Shown in pieces: positions 44,779 through 53,074 of a DNA stretch of 64,000 nt; positions within the stretch are counted from its first letter, which is position 1; every line of letters begins with the position of its first letter. Under the pieces are notes generated by a model, which saw only the letters and a program-made list of their open reading frames with translations, did no database searches and was not told the origin of the DNA. Source of the stretch: CBDCGJ01 sp965216645. Lineage in GTDB: Bacteria; Pseudomonadota; Alphaproteobacteria; GCA-2731375. Both the position numbers and the translations under genes were made by a program. Location of the stretch: the NCBI GenBank assembly GCA_965216645.1, contig CBDCGJ010000022.1, forward strand, positions 79,487 through 143,486, given 5' to 3'.

Positions 44779-44785
44779 CCGGCGG

Positions 44786-46018
44786 CTATTCGTGCGTGAC
44801 GAGCATCCGGCCGTCTCTCACCCACTGAACGCCATCGACCTCGACCGAGGCGTCGAGGAAGAACACCCACTTCACGTACCCACCCCCGACCGCTCCGCCG
44901 AGCTCCGAGTTGTCGCCGAGCGACAGCCGGACGACGCCCGCTCCGTACCCGAAATAGGGAAGCCAGGGATCGTCTTCGGGCACGACGAGCTCCGGGTTGA
45001 ACCCGACGCCCAGCTCGCGAAACGCCGCGGCCTCTCCCGCCGCATCGAGCTCCGCCCGGACCGCGTCTTCGCCCACCGACGCCACGATCGACGTGATTCG
45101 CCCCTGTTCGAACCCGAGCAGGAGGTTCTCCACCGTGACGTCGCCCCACCGGGAGCGCGGAAAGGCGATGACCCCTTCGACCGTGCTCTCGAGAGGCGCG
45201 ACCCGAAGCGCGCCGATCGGAAACTCGACGTGTCGGTCGATGATCACCCGACCCTCCAGGGCACGGGCGGCCGAGACGTCGCCGTCCTGTCGGTTCACGG
45301 GCCGGTCTCCGATCCGGAAGCGGATGTCCGTCCCCGCCGGCGTGGTGACGCGAATCTCGCCGTTCCGCGCGGCTGCCTCGAACGCTTGTTGCGCCGCGGC
45401 GACGGCGTCGTAGTCGACCTCGACGATCGCGCGCCGATAGACGTCATCGGCTCGGGGCTCCTCGGCCGGAGCGGCGACCGCCTCGGCGCCGATCGGAATC
45501 GACCGGTGCTCGACCTCGTAGGCTCCACCCCAGTGGAAATGCACGGCTCGATGGGAGCTCGGGCCCTCATCGAGCAGGTCGTTCAGCGCGCCGTACGGTG
45601 CGTCCCCGTCGCCCGTCCCGGGCAGCATGACGCCGACCGGCACGTCGCGCAGGAGCTCGCGAAGGCCCGCCCGATCCTGTCCCCTCGCGGCCTGCACGAA
45701 TGCCGGATCTCCGGCGGTTCCGTATGGCCCGGCCGATCCCAGCGTCCCCACGTAGACGCCCCCCGCGGCCTCGACCTCGGCCGCCAGGACCTCCGGCAGC
45801 TCGTCGAACAGGCCTGGAAGGCCGGCGGCGTAGACCCGCTCGCCGGGCGCGAGGTCCATCCGCCCGACCACCACGCGCATAATCGGGCGCCAGCGCTCGG
45901 CGCCGGCGGGCGAGACGTCTCCCGCTTCCTCGGCGGCGTCCGCCGACTCCGATTGGCTCGCAGGAGTGCACGCAGAGGCCAGGCACGCCACTGCGAGAAC
46001 GAGGGGTCGACGGGTCAT
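44786..46018 (-). CDS. M29-aminopeptidase-like lipoprotein, metal ligands not conserved
   Basis: 410 residues, lipobox ASAC (about residues 14-17). The fold resembles the M29 thermophilic aminopeptidases: FHWGGAYEVEHR, GTDIRFRIGDRPV and ELGVGFNPELV match family segments. Of the usual ligands only one Glu (ELGVG) appears kept: the other Glu aligns with Ala (FPIGALRV), HIALG-type His with Arg (VVRLSLG), and the HxD pair with K-x-V (YVKWVFF). This comparison is from memory. Peptidase activity is therefore doubtful. Divergent from the PadR operon; the sensor gene follows 8 bases after its stop, so a common transcript is likely. Confidence 0.6.
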   Translation of the reverse strand: MTRRPLVLAVACLASACTPASQSESADAAEEAGDVSPAGAERWRPIMRVVVGRMDLAPGERVYAAGLPGLFDELPEVLAAEVEAAGGVYVGTLGSAGPYGTAGDPAFVQAARGQDRAGLRELLRDVPVGVMLPGTGDGDAPYGALNDLLDEGPSSHRAVHFHWGGAYEVEHRSIPIGAEAVAAPAEEPRADDVYRRAIVEVDYDAVAAAQQAFEAAARNGEIRVTTPAGTDIRFRIGDRPVNRQDGDVSAARALEGRVIIDRHVEFPIGALRVAPLESTVEGVIAFPRSRWGDVTVENLLLGFEQGRITSIVASVGEDAVRAELDAAGEAAAFRELGVGFNPELVVPEDDPWLPYFGYGAGVVRLSLGDNSELGGAVGGGYVKWVFFLDASVEVDGVQWVRDGRMLVTHE

Positions 46019-46093
46019 GGGCTTCCATCCGGATGTCGGTCACGTGGACGAACTCAGGAGAAGGGGAACCTCTTGACGCTCCCGCTGTCTATC

Positions 46094-46121
46094 TATAGAG
46101 TGTCGATATATAGAGTGCCGA
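46094..46121 (+). promoter_or_regulatory. Two 13-base direct repeats, candidate PadR operator/promoter
   Basis: TATAGAGTGTCGA (46094-46106) and TATAGAGTGCCGA (46109-46121) differ at one base and start 15 bases apart. They sit in an AT-rich island between two divergent genes and 20 bases before the PadR start. An 8-base palindrome TCTATAGA overlaps the first copy. TATA elements here could be -10 boxes, so repression by the PadR protein is plausible. Confidence 0.6.
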
Positions 46122-46141
46122 CAGAGATATGTCGACGACGG

Positions 46142-46504
46142 ATGGGGCCGATGACGGAACGGGAGTTCGACGTCCAGGAGTTCGCCAGGGATATCCACGA
46201 GCTTCTCGTGCTATCGACGCTGCGTTCGGGCGAGAAGCACGGTTACCAGATCGGGCTGGACGTCCAGACGGACAGCAACGGCCTGTTCGCGTTCAAGCAC
46301 GGCACCCTCTACCCGATCCTCCATCGCCTCGAGGGGCGTGGCCTGATCCGCGGCAGCTGGTCCAGGGAGGGAGGACGGCGGAAGAAGGTCTATGCCCTCA
46401 CGGCGGCGGGACAGAAGCACCTGAGCGGCGAAACGGGTCGGGTGCAGGAGATCGTCTCGAGCCTGATGACCCTGCTTCGCGCGCAGAAGGAGGCCCCGGC
46501 GTGA
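46142..46504 (+). CDS. PadR-family transcriptional regulator
   Basis: 120 residues with a winged helix: HELLVLSTLRSGEKHGYQI, FKHGTLYPILHRLEGRGLI and the wing RRKKVYALTAAGQKHL, followed by a C-terminal helix. This is the short PadR-s2 type that controls adjacent membrane genes. The start is ATG 46142 or ATG 46151; neither has a strong ribosome binding site. The AT-rich direct repeat at 46094-46121 lies just upstream, suggesting autoregulation. The next gene starts inside the stop codon (GTGA), so the regulator and membrane protein are coupled. Confidence 0.88.
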   Translation: MGPMTEREFDVQEFARDIHELLVLSTLRSGEKHGYQIGLDVQTDSNGLFAFKHGTLYPILHRLEGRGLIRGSWSREGGRRKKVYALTAAGQKHLSGETGRVQEIVSSLMTLLRAQKEAPA

Positions 46505-47265
46505 GTGCCCGGAGCGCTCGAGCCTTTCTTCCGGCGCTGCGGAGCGTCGAGCGTCGCCTCGGCGTTCCCGTGTCCAGGCGGGTCAAGATCCTCCGCGAGC
46601 TCGAGTTCGACCTCGAAGAGCTGCGCCGACGCCTCGAGGAGGAGGGTATGACCGCGGACGACGCGCGGGCCCAGGCACTCGAAGCCCTCGTGCCCGATCG
46701 CCGAACCCTCGATGAGCTGGATCGGCTTCACGCGTCCTGGTACTCGCGCGTGACGGACGCGATGTCCCAGGAGGGGGTGCGCCGATTCGAGCGGGCGGCC
46801 CTCGGCCTTCTCGCGCTCTCTCTCCTCATCGGGTCGGTCGTGGGGCTTTCCCGGAACGACCTTCTGGCCGACCCCTCCCCGTTCATCTGGCCCGTGCTCG
46901 GCTTCGGGGTCGCGATGCTGGCAACCCTCGCCGCGCAGGCGTTTCTGGCCCTGATAAAGCGGGATCCGTCGCGGGCTGGTGAGTGGGGTCGGGCGACGCT
47001 GACCCTCGCAGGTCTGACTCTCTGCCTCGGCGCGGCCGGGGTGCTCGTCGACACCTACGGGTTCGTCGCGACCACGGGGCGCCCGCCGTCGTTCTTCGAT
47101 GCGGACGGTATCCAGTGGCTGATACGCGAAGCCGGCCTCCTGGCGGCCGCCCTGGTCCTCGCCCTGGCCGGGGCGTTGTCCTGGTTCTGCTTCGATCAGT
47201 GGCGTGCGCTCGTGTCGTGGGCGCACCGGGACGTGCTCGGACTCGATCACGTCGGAAACCAGTAA
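46501..47265 (+). CDS. Membrane protein with permease-prefix-like N-terminal domain
   Basis: 254 residues. The first 75 are helical and basic (SRRVKILRELEFDLEEL, DDARAQALEALVPD), like the prefix domains that precede MacB-type permeases or follow PadR genes. Four membrane helices come next (near 98-113, 123-143, 158-180, 200-225). There is no FtsX domain, so it is not a full permease. GTG 46501 overlaps the PadR stop by 4 bases. The prefix may contact the PadR protein, which is inference from the recurrent pairing. Confidence 0.75.
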   Translation: MSARSARAFLPALRSVERRLGVPVSRRVKILRELEFDLEELRRRLEEEGMTADDARAQALEALVPDRRTLDELDRLHASWYSRVTDAMSQEGVRRFERAALGLLALSLLIGSVVGLSRNDLLADPSPFIWPVLGFGVAMLATLAAQAFLALIKRDPSRAGEWGRATLTLAGLTLCLGAAGVLVDTYGFVATTGRPPSFFDADGIQWLIREAGLLAAALVLALAGALSWFCFDQWRALVSWAHRDVLGLDHVGNQ

Positions 47266-47279
47266 CCGGAGGTACAGGC

Positions 47280-47666
47280 ATGCTGTTCGCGATCTTCGAA
47301 GATCTCGGGGTCATGAGGTTCCCGATGGTGTTCTCGCTCCTGGCCGTCATCGCGTTGATTCTCTGGTCCGCCTCGCAGCTCGCCAAACCCGGGGCCGAGC
47401 CCGACCCGCGCCTGAAGGCATGGGTGGACGCCGTGCTGTTCTGGGGCGCCTTCGCCGCGATCAGCGGCTTTCTGGGCGCTCTCGTCGGCATCATCAACAT
47501 GTTCCAGAGCATCGAGATGGCCGGGGCGGTCGTGCCGACGCTCGTGGCCGGCGGACTGAAGGTGGCGCTGTTGAGTTCCAGTCTCGGTCTGGTGATCCTC
47601 GGGGTGGCGGCGATCGCGTGGTTCCCCCTTCAGCTGCGCTGGCGGTTCCTTCTGGCCAGGGGCTGA
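47280..47666 (+). CDS. Short MotA/TolQ/ExbB-like membrane protein
   Basis: 128 residues with three membrane helices. The second and third, GAFAAISGFLGALVGIINMFQ and LVAGGLKVALLSSSLGLVILG, resemble the conserved TM pair of MotA/TolQ/ExbB proton-channel subunits, with a TLVAGGLK-type turn. It is shorter than ExbB (about 240 residues) and lacks the large cytosolic loop. The ATG at 47280 has GGAGG 7 bases upstream. It is third in the PadR operon. A matching ExbD/TolR partner is not present, so a proton-driven machine is uncertain. Confidence 0.65.
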   Translation: MLFAIFEDLGVMRFPMVFSLLAVIALILWSASQLAKPGAEPDPRLKAWVDAVLFWGAFAAISGFLGALVGIINMFQSIEMAGAVVPTLVAGGLKVALLSSSLGLVILGVAAIAWFPLQLRWRFLLARG

Positions 47667-47808
47667 CCGGGGGCCATCGCCTCGCGGGAACCCGGGCGAT
47701 TCCCCACTTTGCCGGGGAAGTGGCCGCCCATGAGAGAGGACCATCCCCGGTGAGAGTGCTCGCCCCTAGCGACAGGAGTGCCGAGCGGCAGACGGGAGTG
47801 ACTTCCTG

Positions 47809-48201
47809 ATGCCCGCCGTCGGGGAGGGCCTCTTCGCGGGCGTCCTCGTCCTGCACGGTATCGCCCATCTCGTGGGGTTCGTCGCCCCCTGGCGCCTGCT
47901 CGAGATGACCGAGGTGCCCTACAAGACCACGGTGCTGGGCGGCACCATCGATCTGGGTGACGCGGGCATCCGGATCGTGGGGCTGGTCTGGCTCGTCTCG
48001 ACGATCGGGTTCGCCGCGGCCGCCATGGGCCTGCTGACCCATGAGCCGTGGTGGCGGGGGCTGGCCTTCGCCTGCACCGGGCTGTCACTCGTCCTCACGC
48101 TCTCCGAGCTCCCGCGCACGAAGTTCGGAGTCGGGCTGAACGTCCTGATTCTCGCGGCGCTCCTCCTCGACGCCCGCTTCGGGTGGCTTCCGACGGCTTG
48201 A
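47809..48201 (+). CDS. Four-TM membrane protein
   Basis: 130 residues, mostly four hydrophobic helices (about 7-29, 43-66, 66-77 merging, and 79-125). No family assigned; DoxX-like proteins are of similar size, but I see no specific motif. The stop overlaps the start of the cation exchanger by one base (TGATG), so the two are coupled. It may assist that transporter. Confidence 0.6.
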   Translation: MPAVGEGLFAGVLVLHGIAHLVGFVAPWRLLEMTEVPYKTTVLGGTIDLGDAGIRIVGLVWLVSTIGFAAAAMGLLTHEPWWRGLAFACTGLSLVLTLSELPRTKFGVGLNVLILAALLLDARFGWLPTA

Positions 48202-49145
48202 TGCCGACACCTCTTCTCGGACTGACGTGGGTCGCGGCGCTCGCGGCCGGTCTCGTGGTGACGCTGTACGCGAGCACCCGCACGGTGGATCACACCCGCA
48301 GGCTCGTGGAGGCGACACGGATCCCGCCCTTCTTCATCGGCATCACGCTGCTGGCCGTGGGAACCGACCTGCCGGAGATCGCCAACTCTCTCGTCGCCAG
48401 CTTCACGGATCACGGGGACCTGAATGCCGGAGACTCGATCGGCTCCGTCATCACTCAGGCGACCCTGGTGCTCGGCCTGCTTCCGTTCTTCGCCTCGCGC
48501 TGGGTCGTGCGACCGCTGCGGGTCCTGTCCGTGTGCGGCGTCACGATGGCGGCGCTGGCCGCCGGAGCCCTGCTGATGCGCGATGGCGATCTCTCCCGGT
48601 TCGATGGTGCGATCCTCGTGGGCATGTGGGTCGGCGGGTCCGTGCTGCTCATCAGGCATCTTTCGGAAAGCGAGACCCCGGGGGCCGGCGTGGGCAGTCC
48701 TCACCGCTTCCGACACGGCATCCTCGCGCTCGTGTACCTCGGCGGGGTCGGTCTGGGGTCCGCCGTGGTCGTGACGGCGTTCGCCGAGATTTCTGCCCTG
48801 CTCGGTCTTCCGGAGTACCTGCTGAGCTTCTTCCTCGCATCGATCGGGACGTCGCTCCCCGAGCTGGTCGTCGATGTCACCGCCCTGCGGAGCGGGCACA
48901 CCGGGATGGCCCTGGGCAACACGCTGGGGTCCAGTTTCGTGGACGCGAGCCTCTCGATCGGGATCGGACCCCTGTTCTTCCCGACCGCGATCACGGCGAG
49001 CCTCGCCGTCACCGGGTCGATCACGGCGATCGCCGCCATGGGGCTCGTGGGGGCGGTGCTCGCGGTGGGCCGGGTCCACAATCGGACAACGGGGGGCATC
49101 TTCGTGCTCGCGTATCTCGCGGTCTACTACGTCATGCTGTCCTGA
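48201..49145 (+). CDS. Sodium/calcium exchanger-family (CaCA) antiporter
   Basis: 314 residues with ten or so membrane helices in two inverted halves. Each half has an alpha-repeat: LAVGTDLPEIANSLVAS with NAGDSIGSVI in the first, and ASIGTSLPELVVDVTALRSG with ALGNTLGSSFVDASLS in the second. The acidic residues in the G-T-[DS]-L-P-E segments are the cation ligands. Family members exchange calcium or other divalent ions with sodium or protons. The ATG at 48201 shares TGATG with the upstream membrane-protein gene. Confidence 0.88.
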   Translation: MPTPLLGLTWVAALAAGLVVTLYASTRTVDHTRRLVEATRIPPFFIGITLLAVGTDLPEIANSLVASFTDHGDLNAGDSIGSVITQATLVLGLLPFFASRWVVRPLRVLSVCGVTMAALAAGALLMRDGDLSRFDGAILVGMWVGGSVLLIRHLSESETPGAGVGSPHRFRHGILALVYLGGVGLGSAVVVTAFAEISALLGLPEYLLSFFLASIGTSLPELVVDVTALRSGHTGMALGNTLGSSFVDASLSIGIGPLFFPTAITASLAVTGSITAIAAMGLVGAVLAVGRVHNRTTGGIFVLAYLAVYYVMLS

Positions 49146-49151
49146 CCCGCG

Positions 49152-49964
49152 GTGAAGACGCTCGGCGGGGTGACGCGTTCGGGGCCGGTGCGCACACGAT
49201 TCGTCGTGGGGCTGGCCGGCGCTCTGGGGCTCGGTGCCGCCTACGTGGTCTTCGCGAGGACGGACGTGGAAACGCCCCCGATTCGTCCACCGGCGGCGAC
49301 CGACCCGCTCAACCCCGCGATCTTCATCCCCGGCGGCACGCTGAGCAGACGGAGGGACCCCGCTCCCGACACCGTTAGGCGCGGACCACGATCGACGGCG
49401 AACGAGGGGCTGGGGGGGGTGCGGGTCGGCCCGTTCTGGATGCAGCAGCACGAGGTGACGAACGAGGAGTACCGGAGATTCGACCCATCTCACAACGTCG
49501 CCCCCGCCGAGGGACGCCACCCGGTCGTCAACGTGACCTTCGAGGAGGCCCTGGAGTACGCCATATCGATCGGCGGGCGACTTCCGACCGAGGCGGAATG
49601 GGAATTCGCCGCCCGCGGGCCCGAGGGACGCCGGTATCCGTGGGGGGACGAGCCGCCGACCTGCGAGAGGGCCTACTTCCGCGGGTGTGGCCCGCGCGGT
49701 GGCGTGCCCGTGATGGGGTATCCTGCCGGGAAAACTCCCGAGGGGCTCTACGACCTGGCGGGGAACGTGTGGGAATGGGTCACCCCGGGCTGGTTCGAGA
49801 CGGGGCGGACTCCGATAAACGATGAGGTTCGCCGGATGCGGGGGGGCTCGTTCGATGACGAGGCGTTCTTCCTTCGGGCCTCCAACCGGAGCAACGGTTT
49901 TCGCGCCGGACATCGATACTTCAGCGCCGGGTTCCGGGTGGTTTGGCCGGCGGCGAGGCAGTAA
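49152..49964 (+). CDS. SUMF1/FGE-fold protein, no active-site cysteines
   Basis: 270 residues: a TM or signal anchor (about 18-35), then a formylglycine-generating-enzyme-like domain with MQQHEVTNEEYRRF, GGRLPTEAEWEFAARG, YPWGDEPPTCERAYF, GLYDLAGNVWEWV and RMRGGSFDD. The C-terminal segment that carries the two redox cysteines in true FGE reads RASNRSNGFRAG with none. It is therefore more likely a structural or ligand-binding member. The GTG start at 49152 is 6 bases past the exchanger stop. Anchored in the membrane, function unknown. Confidence 0.8.
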   Translation: MKTLGGVTRSGPVRTRFVVGLAGALGLGAAYVVFARTDVETPPIRPPAATDPLNPAIFIPGGTLSRRRDPAPDTVRRGPRSTANEGLGGVRVGPFWMQQHEVTNEEYRRFDPSHNVAPAEGRHPVVNVTFEEALEYAISIGGRLPTEAEWEFAARGPEGRRYPWGDEPPTCERAYFRGCGPRGGVPVMGYPAGKTPEGLYDLAGNVWEWVTPGWFETGRTPINDEVRRMRGGSFDDEAFFLRASNRSNGFRAGHRYFSAGFRVVWPAARQ

Positions 49965-50074
49965 CGTCGGGGTCGCCCGCGGGCATCGATCCCGCGAGAT
50001 TGTACGGATTGTCCGTCCCACCACCCGATTCCCGGGCCCGGTGCTCAGATAGATTGGAGAGAGCCGAGCTCTCG

Positions 50075-51025
50075 ATGCCACCACAGGCTTTCGACACGAA
50101 CGAATGGGCGCTGATCCTCGGCGGATCCAGCGGCTTCGGGCTGGCCACGGCCCACAAGCTCTCCGCGGAGGGGCTCAACGTATGCGTCGTCCACCGCGAT
50201 CGGCGCGGTGCAATGAGCCGCATCGAGCCCGAATTCGACGCCATCCGGGCCCGCGGGGTCTCGCTGGTCACGTTCAACCAGGACGCGCTGAGCGCGGACC
50301 GGCGAGCCGCGATCCTGGACGAGGTGTCGGCCGAGCTCGGTGACTCCGGCCGGATCCGCGTGCTGCTGCACTCGATCGCTTTCGGCAACCTCAAGCTCGT
50401 GGCGCCGGAAGAAGCGGGCGGAGGGGAGGCGCGCGGCCGGCTCGCCGATCGGTTGTCAATCGACACACAGGTGCTGGCGGACGCCGCGGACGAGCTGTTC
50501 GAGGACGACGTGGACGGGCTCATGGGAATCGCGACCCCGCCCGAGTACAGTGCGGAGAACTTCCTCGAAGAGGAGGACCTCGCCCGGACCGTCCATTCGA
50601 TGGGGACGAGCCTCCTTTCCTGGACGCAGGAGCTTCATCGACGGGGGCTCTTCGCGTCGGATGCTCGTGTCTTCGGGCTGACCAGCGAAGGAAACGCCGT
50701 CGCCTGGAAGGGATACGCCGCGGTGGCCGCCGCGAAGGTGGCGCTCGAGTCCGTCTCACGGTCCATTGCGGTCGAGATGGCCCACTTCGGAATCCGCTCG
50801 AACGTCATCCAGGCGGGGGTGACCGACACGCCGGCCCTCCGGCTGATCCCCGGAAGCACCCACCTGAAGGCTCAGGCACGCATGAAGAACCCGTTCCGTC
50901 GACTGACCACACCGGAGGATGTCGCAAACGTGATCTACCTCCTCTCCCTCCCCGAAGCCGGGTGGGTGAACGGCGAGATCATAAGGGTGGACGGGGGCGA
51001 ACGCGTCTCCGGGTTGTCTCGATGA
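50075..51025 (+). CDS. Enoyl-ACP reductase-type SDR (FabI/FabL-like)
   Basis: 316 residues, Rossmann fold. NAD(P)-binding GGSSGFGLA, HSIAFGNLKL, and the catalytic Tyr214-x6-Lys221 (YAAVAAAK) match the FabI/FabL/InhA subclass, which has six residues between Tyr and Lys instead of the three of ketoreductases. It should reduce the trans-2-enoyl-ACP formed by the dehydratases in the operon. A ketoreductase role cannot be excluded. The ATG at 50075 has GGAGAGAG 11 bases upstream. First gene of the lipid operon; the next gene starts in ATGA overlap. No other reductase is present. Confidence 0.82.
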   Translation: MPPQAFDTNEWALILGGSSGFGLATAHKLSAEGLNVCVVHRDRRGAMSRIEPEFDAIRARGVSLVTFNQDALSADRRAAILDEVSAELGDSGRIRVLLHSIAFGNLKLVAPEEAGGGEARGRLADRLSIDTQVLADAADELFEDDVDGLMGIATPPEYSAENFLEEEDLARTVHSMGTSLLSWTQELHRRGLFASDARVFGLTSEGNAVAWKGYAAVAAAKVALESVSRSIAVEMAHFGIRSNVIQAGVTDTPALRLIPGSTHLKAQARMKNPFRRLTTPEDVANVIYLLSLPEAGWVNGEIIRVDGGERVSGLSR

Positions 51026-52017
51026 CCCTGTACCTGCACGGTCTCGGCCATTTCCATCCCGAGAACGAGATCACGAACCGGTTCCTCGCCGATCTCGACA
51101 TCGGTACTGACGACGCCTGGATCGCCGAGCGCGTCGGGATCAAGTCGCGACGGACCGTCCTGCCGCTGGATTACATCAGCGAGACACGGAACGTGGATCA
51201 CCATCAGGCGCTCGAGGCGGCCCTGTACGGGCACGGGGAGACGGGCAGACGTGCGGCGGAGATGGCGCTGGCGCGCGCCGGGCTGGAGACCGCCGACATC
51301 GGGATGGTGATCGCAGGGTCCTGCTACCCCGACAACATGTCGCCGGCCGACGCCTGCGAGATCGCCGCGGCGCTGGAGATCGAGTCTCCGTCGTTCGACA
51401 TGAACTCCGCCTGTACGAGCTATCACGTCGCCCTCCGAATGCTCTCGATGATGCGGCCCGAGGCCCTCCCGGATTTCGTCCTGCTCGTGACGCCGGAGAG
51501 CCTCACGACCGCGGTCAATTACAACGATCGTTCGGGTGCGGTGCTCTGGGGAGACGGCACGACCGCCGCCGTCGTCTCCACGAAGGTTCCGTCGCGGATC
51601 GAGATCGTGGGCAACACCCTCGAGTCCAGTCCCGCGGGGTGGGACAAGGTCGTGGTGCCGCACTTCAAGCACTTCTGGCAGGAAGGCCGCACGGTCCAGA
51701 TGTTCGCGATCAAGAAGACGACGCGCGTGCTGCGGGACCTGCAGAAGCGTTTCGCGGATGCCGGGAGACGGCTCCATTTCGTCGGGCACCAGGCCAATCT
51801 CCGCATGCTCGAGGCCGTATGCGCTCGCTGTGAGATCGACGAAGACCGGCATCACCACAACGTCATCGATTTCGGGAACACGGGCGCCGCCGGGGCGCCC
51901 AGCGTGGTGTCGATGAGGTGGGATGAGTGGACCGACGGCGATGACGTCGCCGTCGTCGGGGTCGGGTCGGGTCTGACCTGGTCGGGCCATCTGCTTCGGT
52001 TCGGGGCCGGCGAGTGA
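51022..52017 (+). CDS. Beta-ketoacyl-ACP synthase III (KAS III family)
   Basis: 331 residues. The thiolase fold has the three catalytic residues: Cys131 (NSACTSY), His256 (GHQANLRM) and Asn286 (FGNTGAAGAPS). KAS III starts chains by condensing an acyl-CoA or acyl-ACP with malonyl-ACP; some relatives build polyenes or alkylresorcinols. The insert DYISETRNVDHHQALEAAL (about 52-70) is less common in housekeeping FabH, so a specialised starter is possible. ATG 51022 overlaps the SDR stop (ATGA), and its own stop overlaps the next GTG. Confidence 0.88.
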   Translation: MTLYLHGLGHFHPENEITNRFLADLDIGTDDAWIAERVGIKSRRTVLPLDYISETRNVDHHQALEAALYGHGETGRRAAEMALARAGLETADIGMVIAGSCYPDNMSPADACEIAAALEIESPSFDMNSACTSYHVALRMLSMMRPEALPDFVLLVTPESLTTAVNYNDRSGAVLWGDGTTAAVVSTKVPSRIEIVGNTLESSPAGWDKVVVPHFKHFWQEGRTVQMFAIKKTTRVLRDLQKRFADAGRRLHFVGHQANLRMLEAVCARCEIDEDRHHHNVIDFGNTGAAGAPSVVSMRWDEWTDGDDVAVVGVGSGLTWSGHLLRFGAGE

Positions 52018-52604
52018 AGTACGCGGACTACATAGAGCGCGGGCACCTCGATCGCGATGAGGTGCTGGCACTCGCGTACGGACGCCTGATCGACGACCCG
52101 CCCGAAGGGTTCCGGACCCGCCTGCCCGTTCCCCCGATGCTGATGGTCGATCGCGTGACGGAGGTTTCGCGCGACGGGCGTCGGGGCCGCATGGTCGGCG
52201 AACAGGACATCCGGCTGGATGCCTGGTTCTTCCACTGTCATTTCCTCGGCGATCCCGTGCAGCCCGGTTGCCTCGGCGTGGACGCCGTCTGGCAGCTGAT
52301 CGGCCTCTACTGTTCGATGAACGGCGCCGTCGGTGCCGGTCGGGCGCTCGGTTGCAAGGAAGTCGATTTCTTCGGACAGATCCGTCCGCGCGATGGACTC
52401 GTCCGCTACGAGATCGACATCGTGCGCTTCCAGAATCTCCCGAGTTCCGGGTCGGCCATCGCCATCGGCGACGCCCGCGTGCTCGTGGACGAGCAGGAGA
52501 TCTACCGCATCGATCGGGCGAAGGTCGGCGTCTTTCGGGATATCGACTACCCGGATTATCCCTGGCCGTCCGAGCACTCGCGCGGCGGCCCCATGGAGCG
52601 ATGA
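52014..52604 (+). CDS. FabA-type 3-hydroxyacyl-ACP dehydratase/isomerase
   Basis: 196 residues with the hot-dog fold of FabA. The catalytic pair is His76 and Asp90 in CHFLGDPVQPGCLGVDAVWQ, with the 14-residue spacing of E. coli FabA (His70/Asp84). FabA dehydrates 3-hydroxyacyl-ACP and can isomerise trans-2 to cis-3 double bonds, which opens the way to unsaturated chains. Whether isomerisation occurs here is not visible. GTG 52014 overlaps the KAS III stop, and its own stop overlaps the FabZ start. A FabZ-type partner in the same operon is unusual. Confidence 0.85.
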   Translation: MKYADYIERGHLDRDEVLALAYGRLIDDPPEGFRTRLPVPPMLMVDRVTEVSRDGRRGRMVGEQDIRLDAWFFHCHFLGDPVQPGCLGVDAVWQLIGLYCSMNGAVGAGRALGCKEVDFFGQIRPRDGLVRYEIDIVRFQNLPSSGSAIAIGDARVLVDEQEIYRIDRAKVGVFRDIDYPDYPWPSEHSRGGPMER

Positions 52605-53074
52605 GCGACTCGGGCGCGGGCATCGTGCTGTCGCCGTCGGAAGTTCTGGAGCTGCTGCCGCAGCAGGACCCGTTTCGTTTCATCGATGAGATCGTCGAGG
52701 TCGACGAGGATCACATCGTCGCAACCTATCGCTACTCTCCGGATGCGGACTTCTACCGGGGCCATTTCCCGGGCAACCCCGTGACACCCGGGGTGATTCT
52801 GCTGGAGACGGTCGCGCAGGTCGGGGTGGTCGCGCTCGGCATATACCTGGTCGCCCTCGCAGGGGGTCGCGAGGTCGTGAGTCGTACGCTTGCGCTGTTC
52901 GCCGACGCCGAGGTGGAATTCTCGGGTGTCGTGCGGCCGGGGGATCGCGTGACGGTGCGAGCGAGGAAGGTGTTCTATCGACGCGGAAAGATCAGATCGG
53001 AGGCCGAGATGACCCTCGACGACGGGACCGTCGTCTGTTCGGCCACGATCGCCGGAATGGGAGTGCCAGCGTGA
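52601..53074 (+). CDS. FabZ-type 3-hydroxyacyl-ACP dehydratase
   Basis: 157 residues, single hot-dog domain. His55 and Glu69 lie in GHFPGNPVTPGVILLETVAQ with the FabZ spacing. The N-terminal LLPQQDPFRFIDEI resembles the FabZ PHRxPFLLVD segment. It dehydrates hydroxyacyl-ACP to the trans-2-enoyl product. The ATG at 52601 overlaps the FabA stop (ATGA). The operon thus holds a Glu-type and an Asp-type dehydratase, which may act on chains of different length or make different double bonds. Confidence 0.88.
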   Translation: MSDSGAGIVLSPSEVLELLPQQDPFRFIDEIVEVDEDHIVATYRYSPDADFYRGHFPGNPVTPGVILLETVAQVGVVALGIYLVALAGGREVVSRTLALFADAEVEFSGVVRPGDRVTVRARKVFYRRGKIRSEAEMTLDDGTVVCSATIAGMGVPA

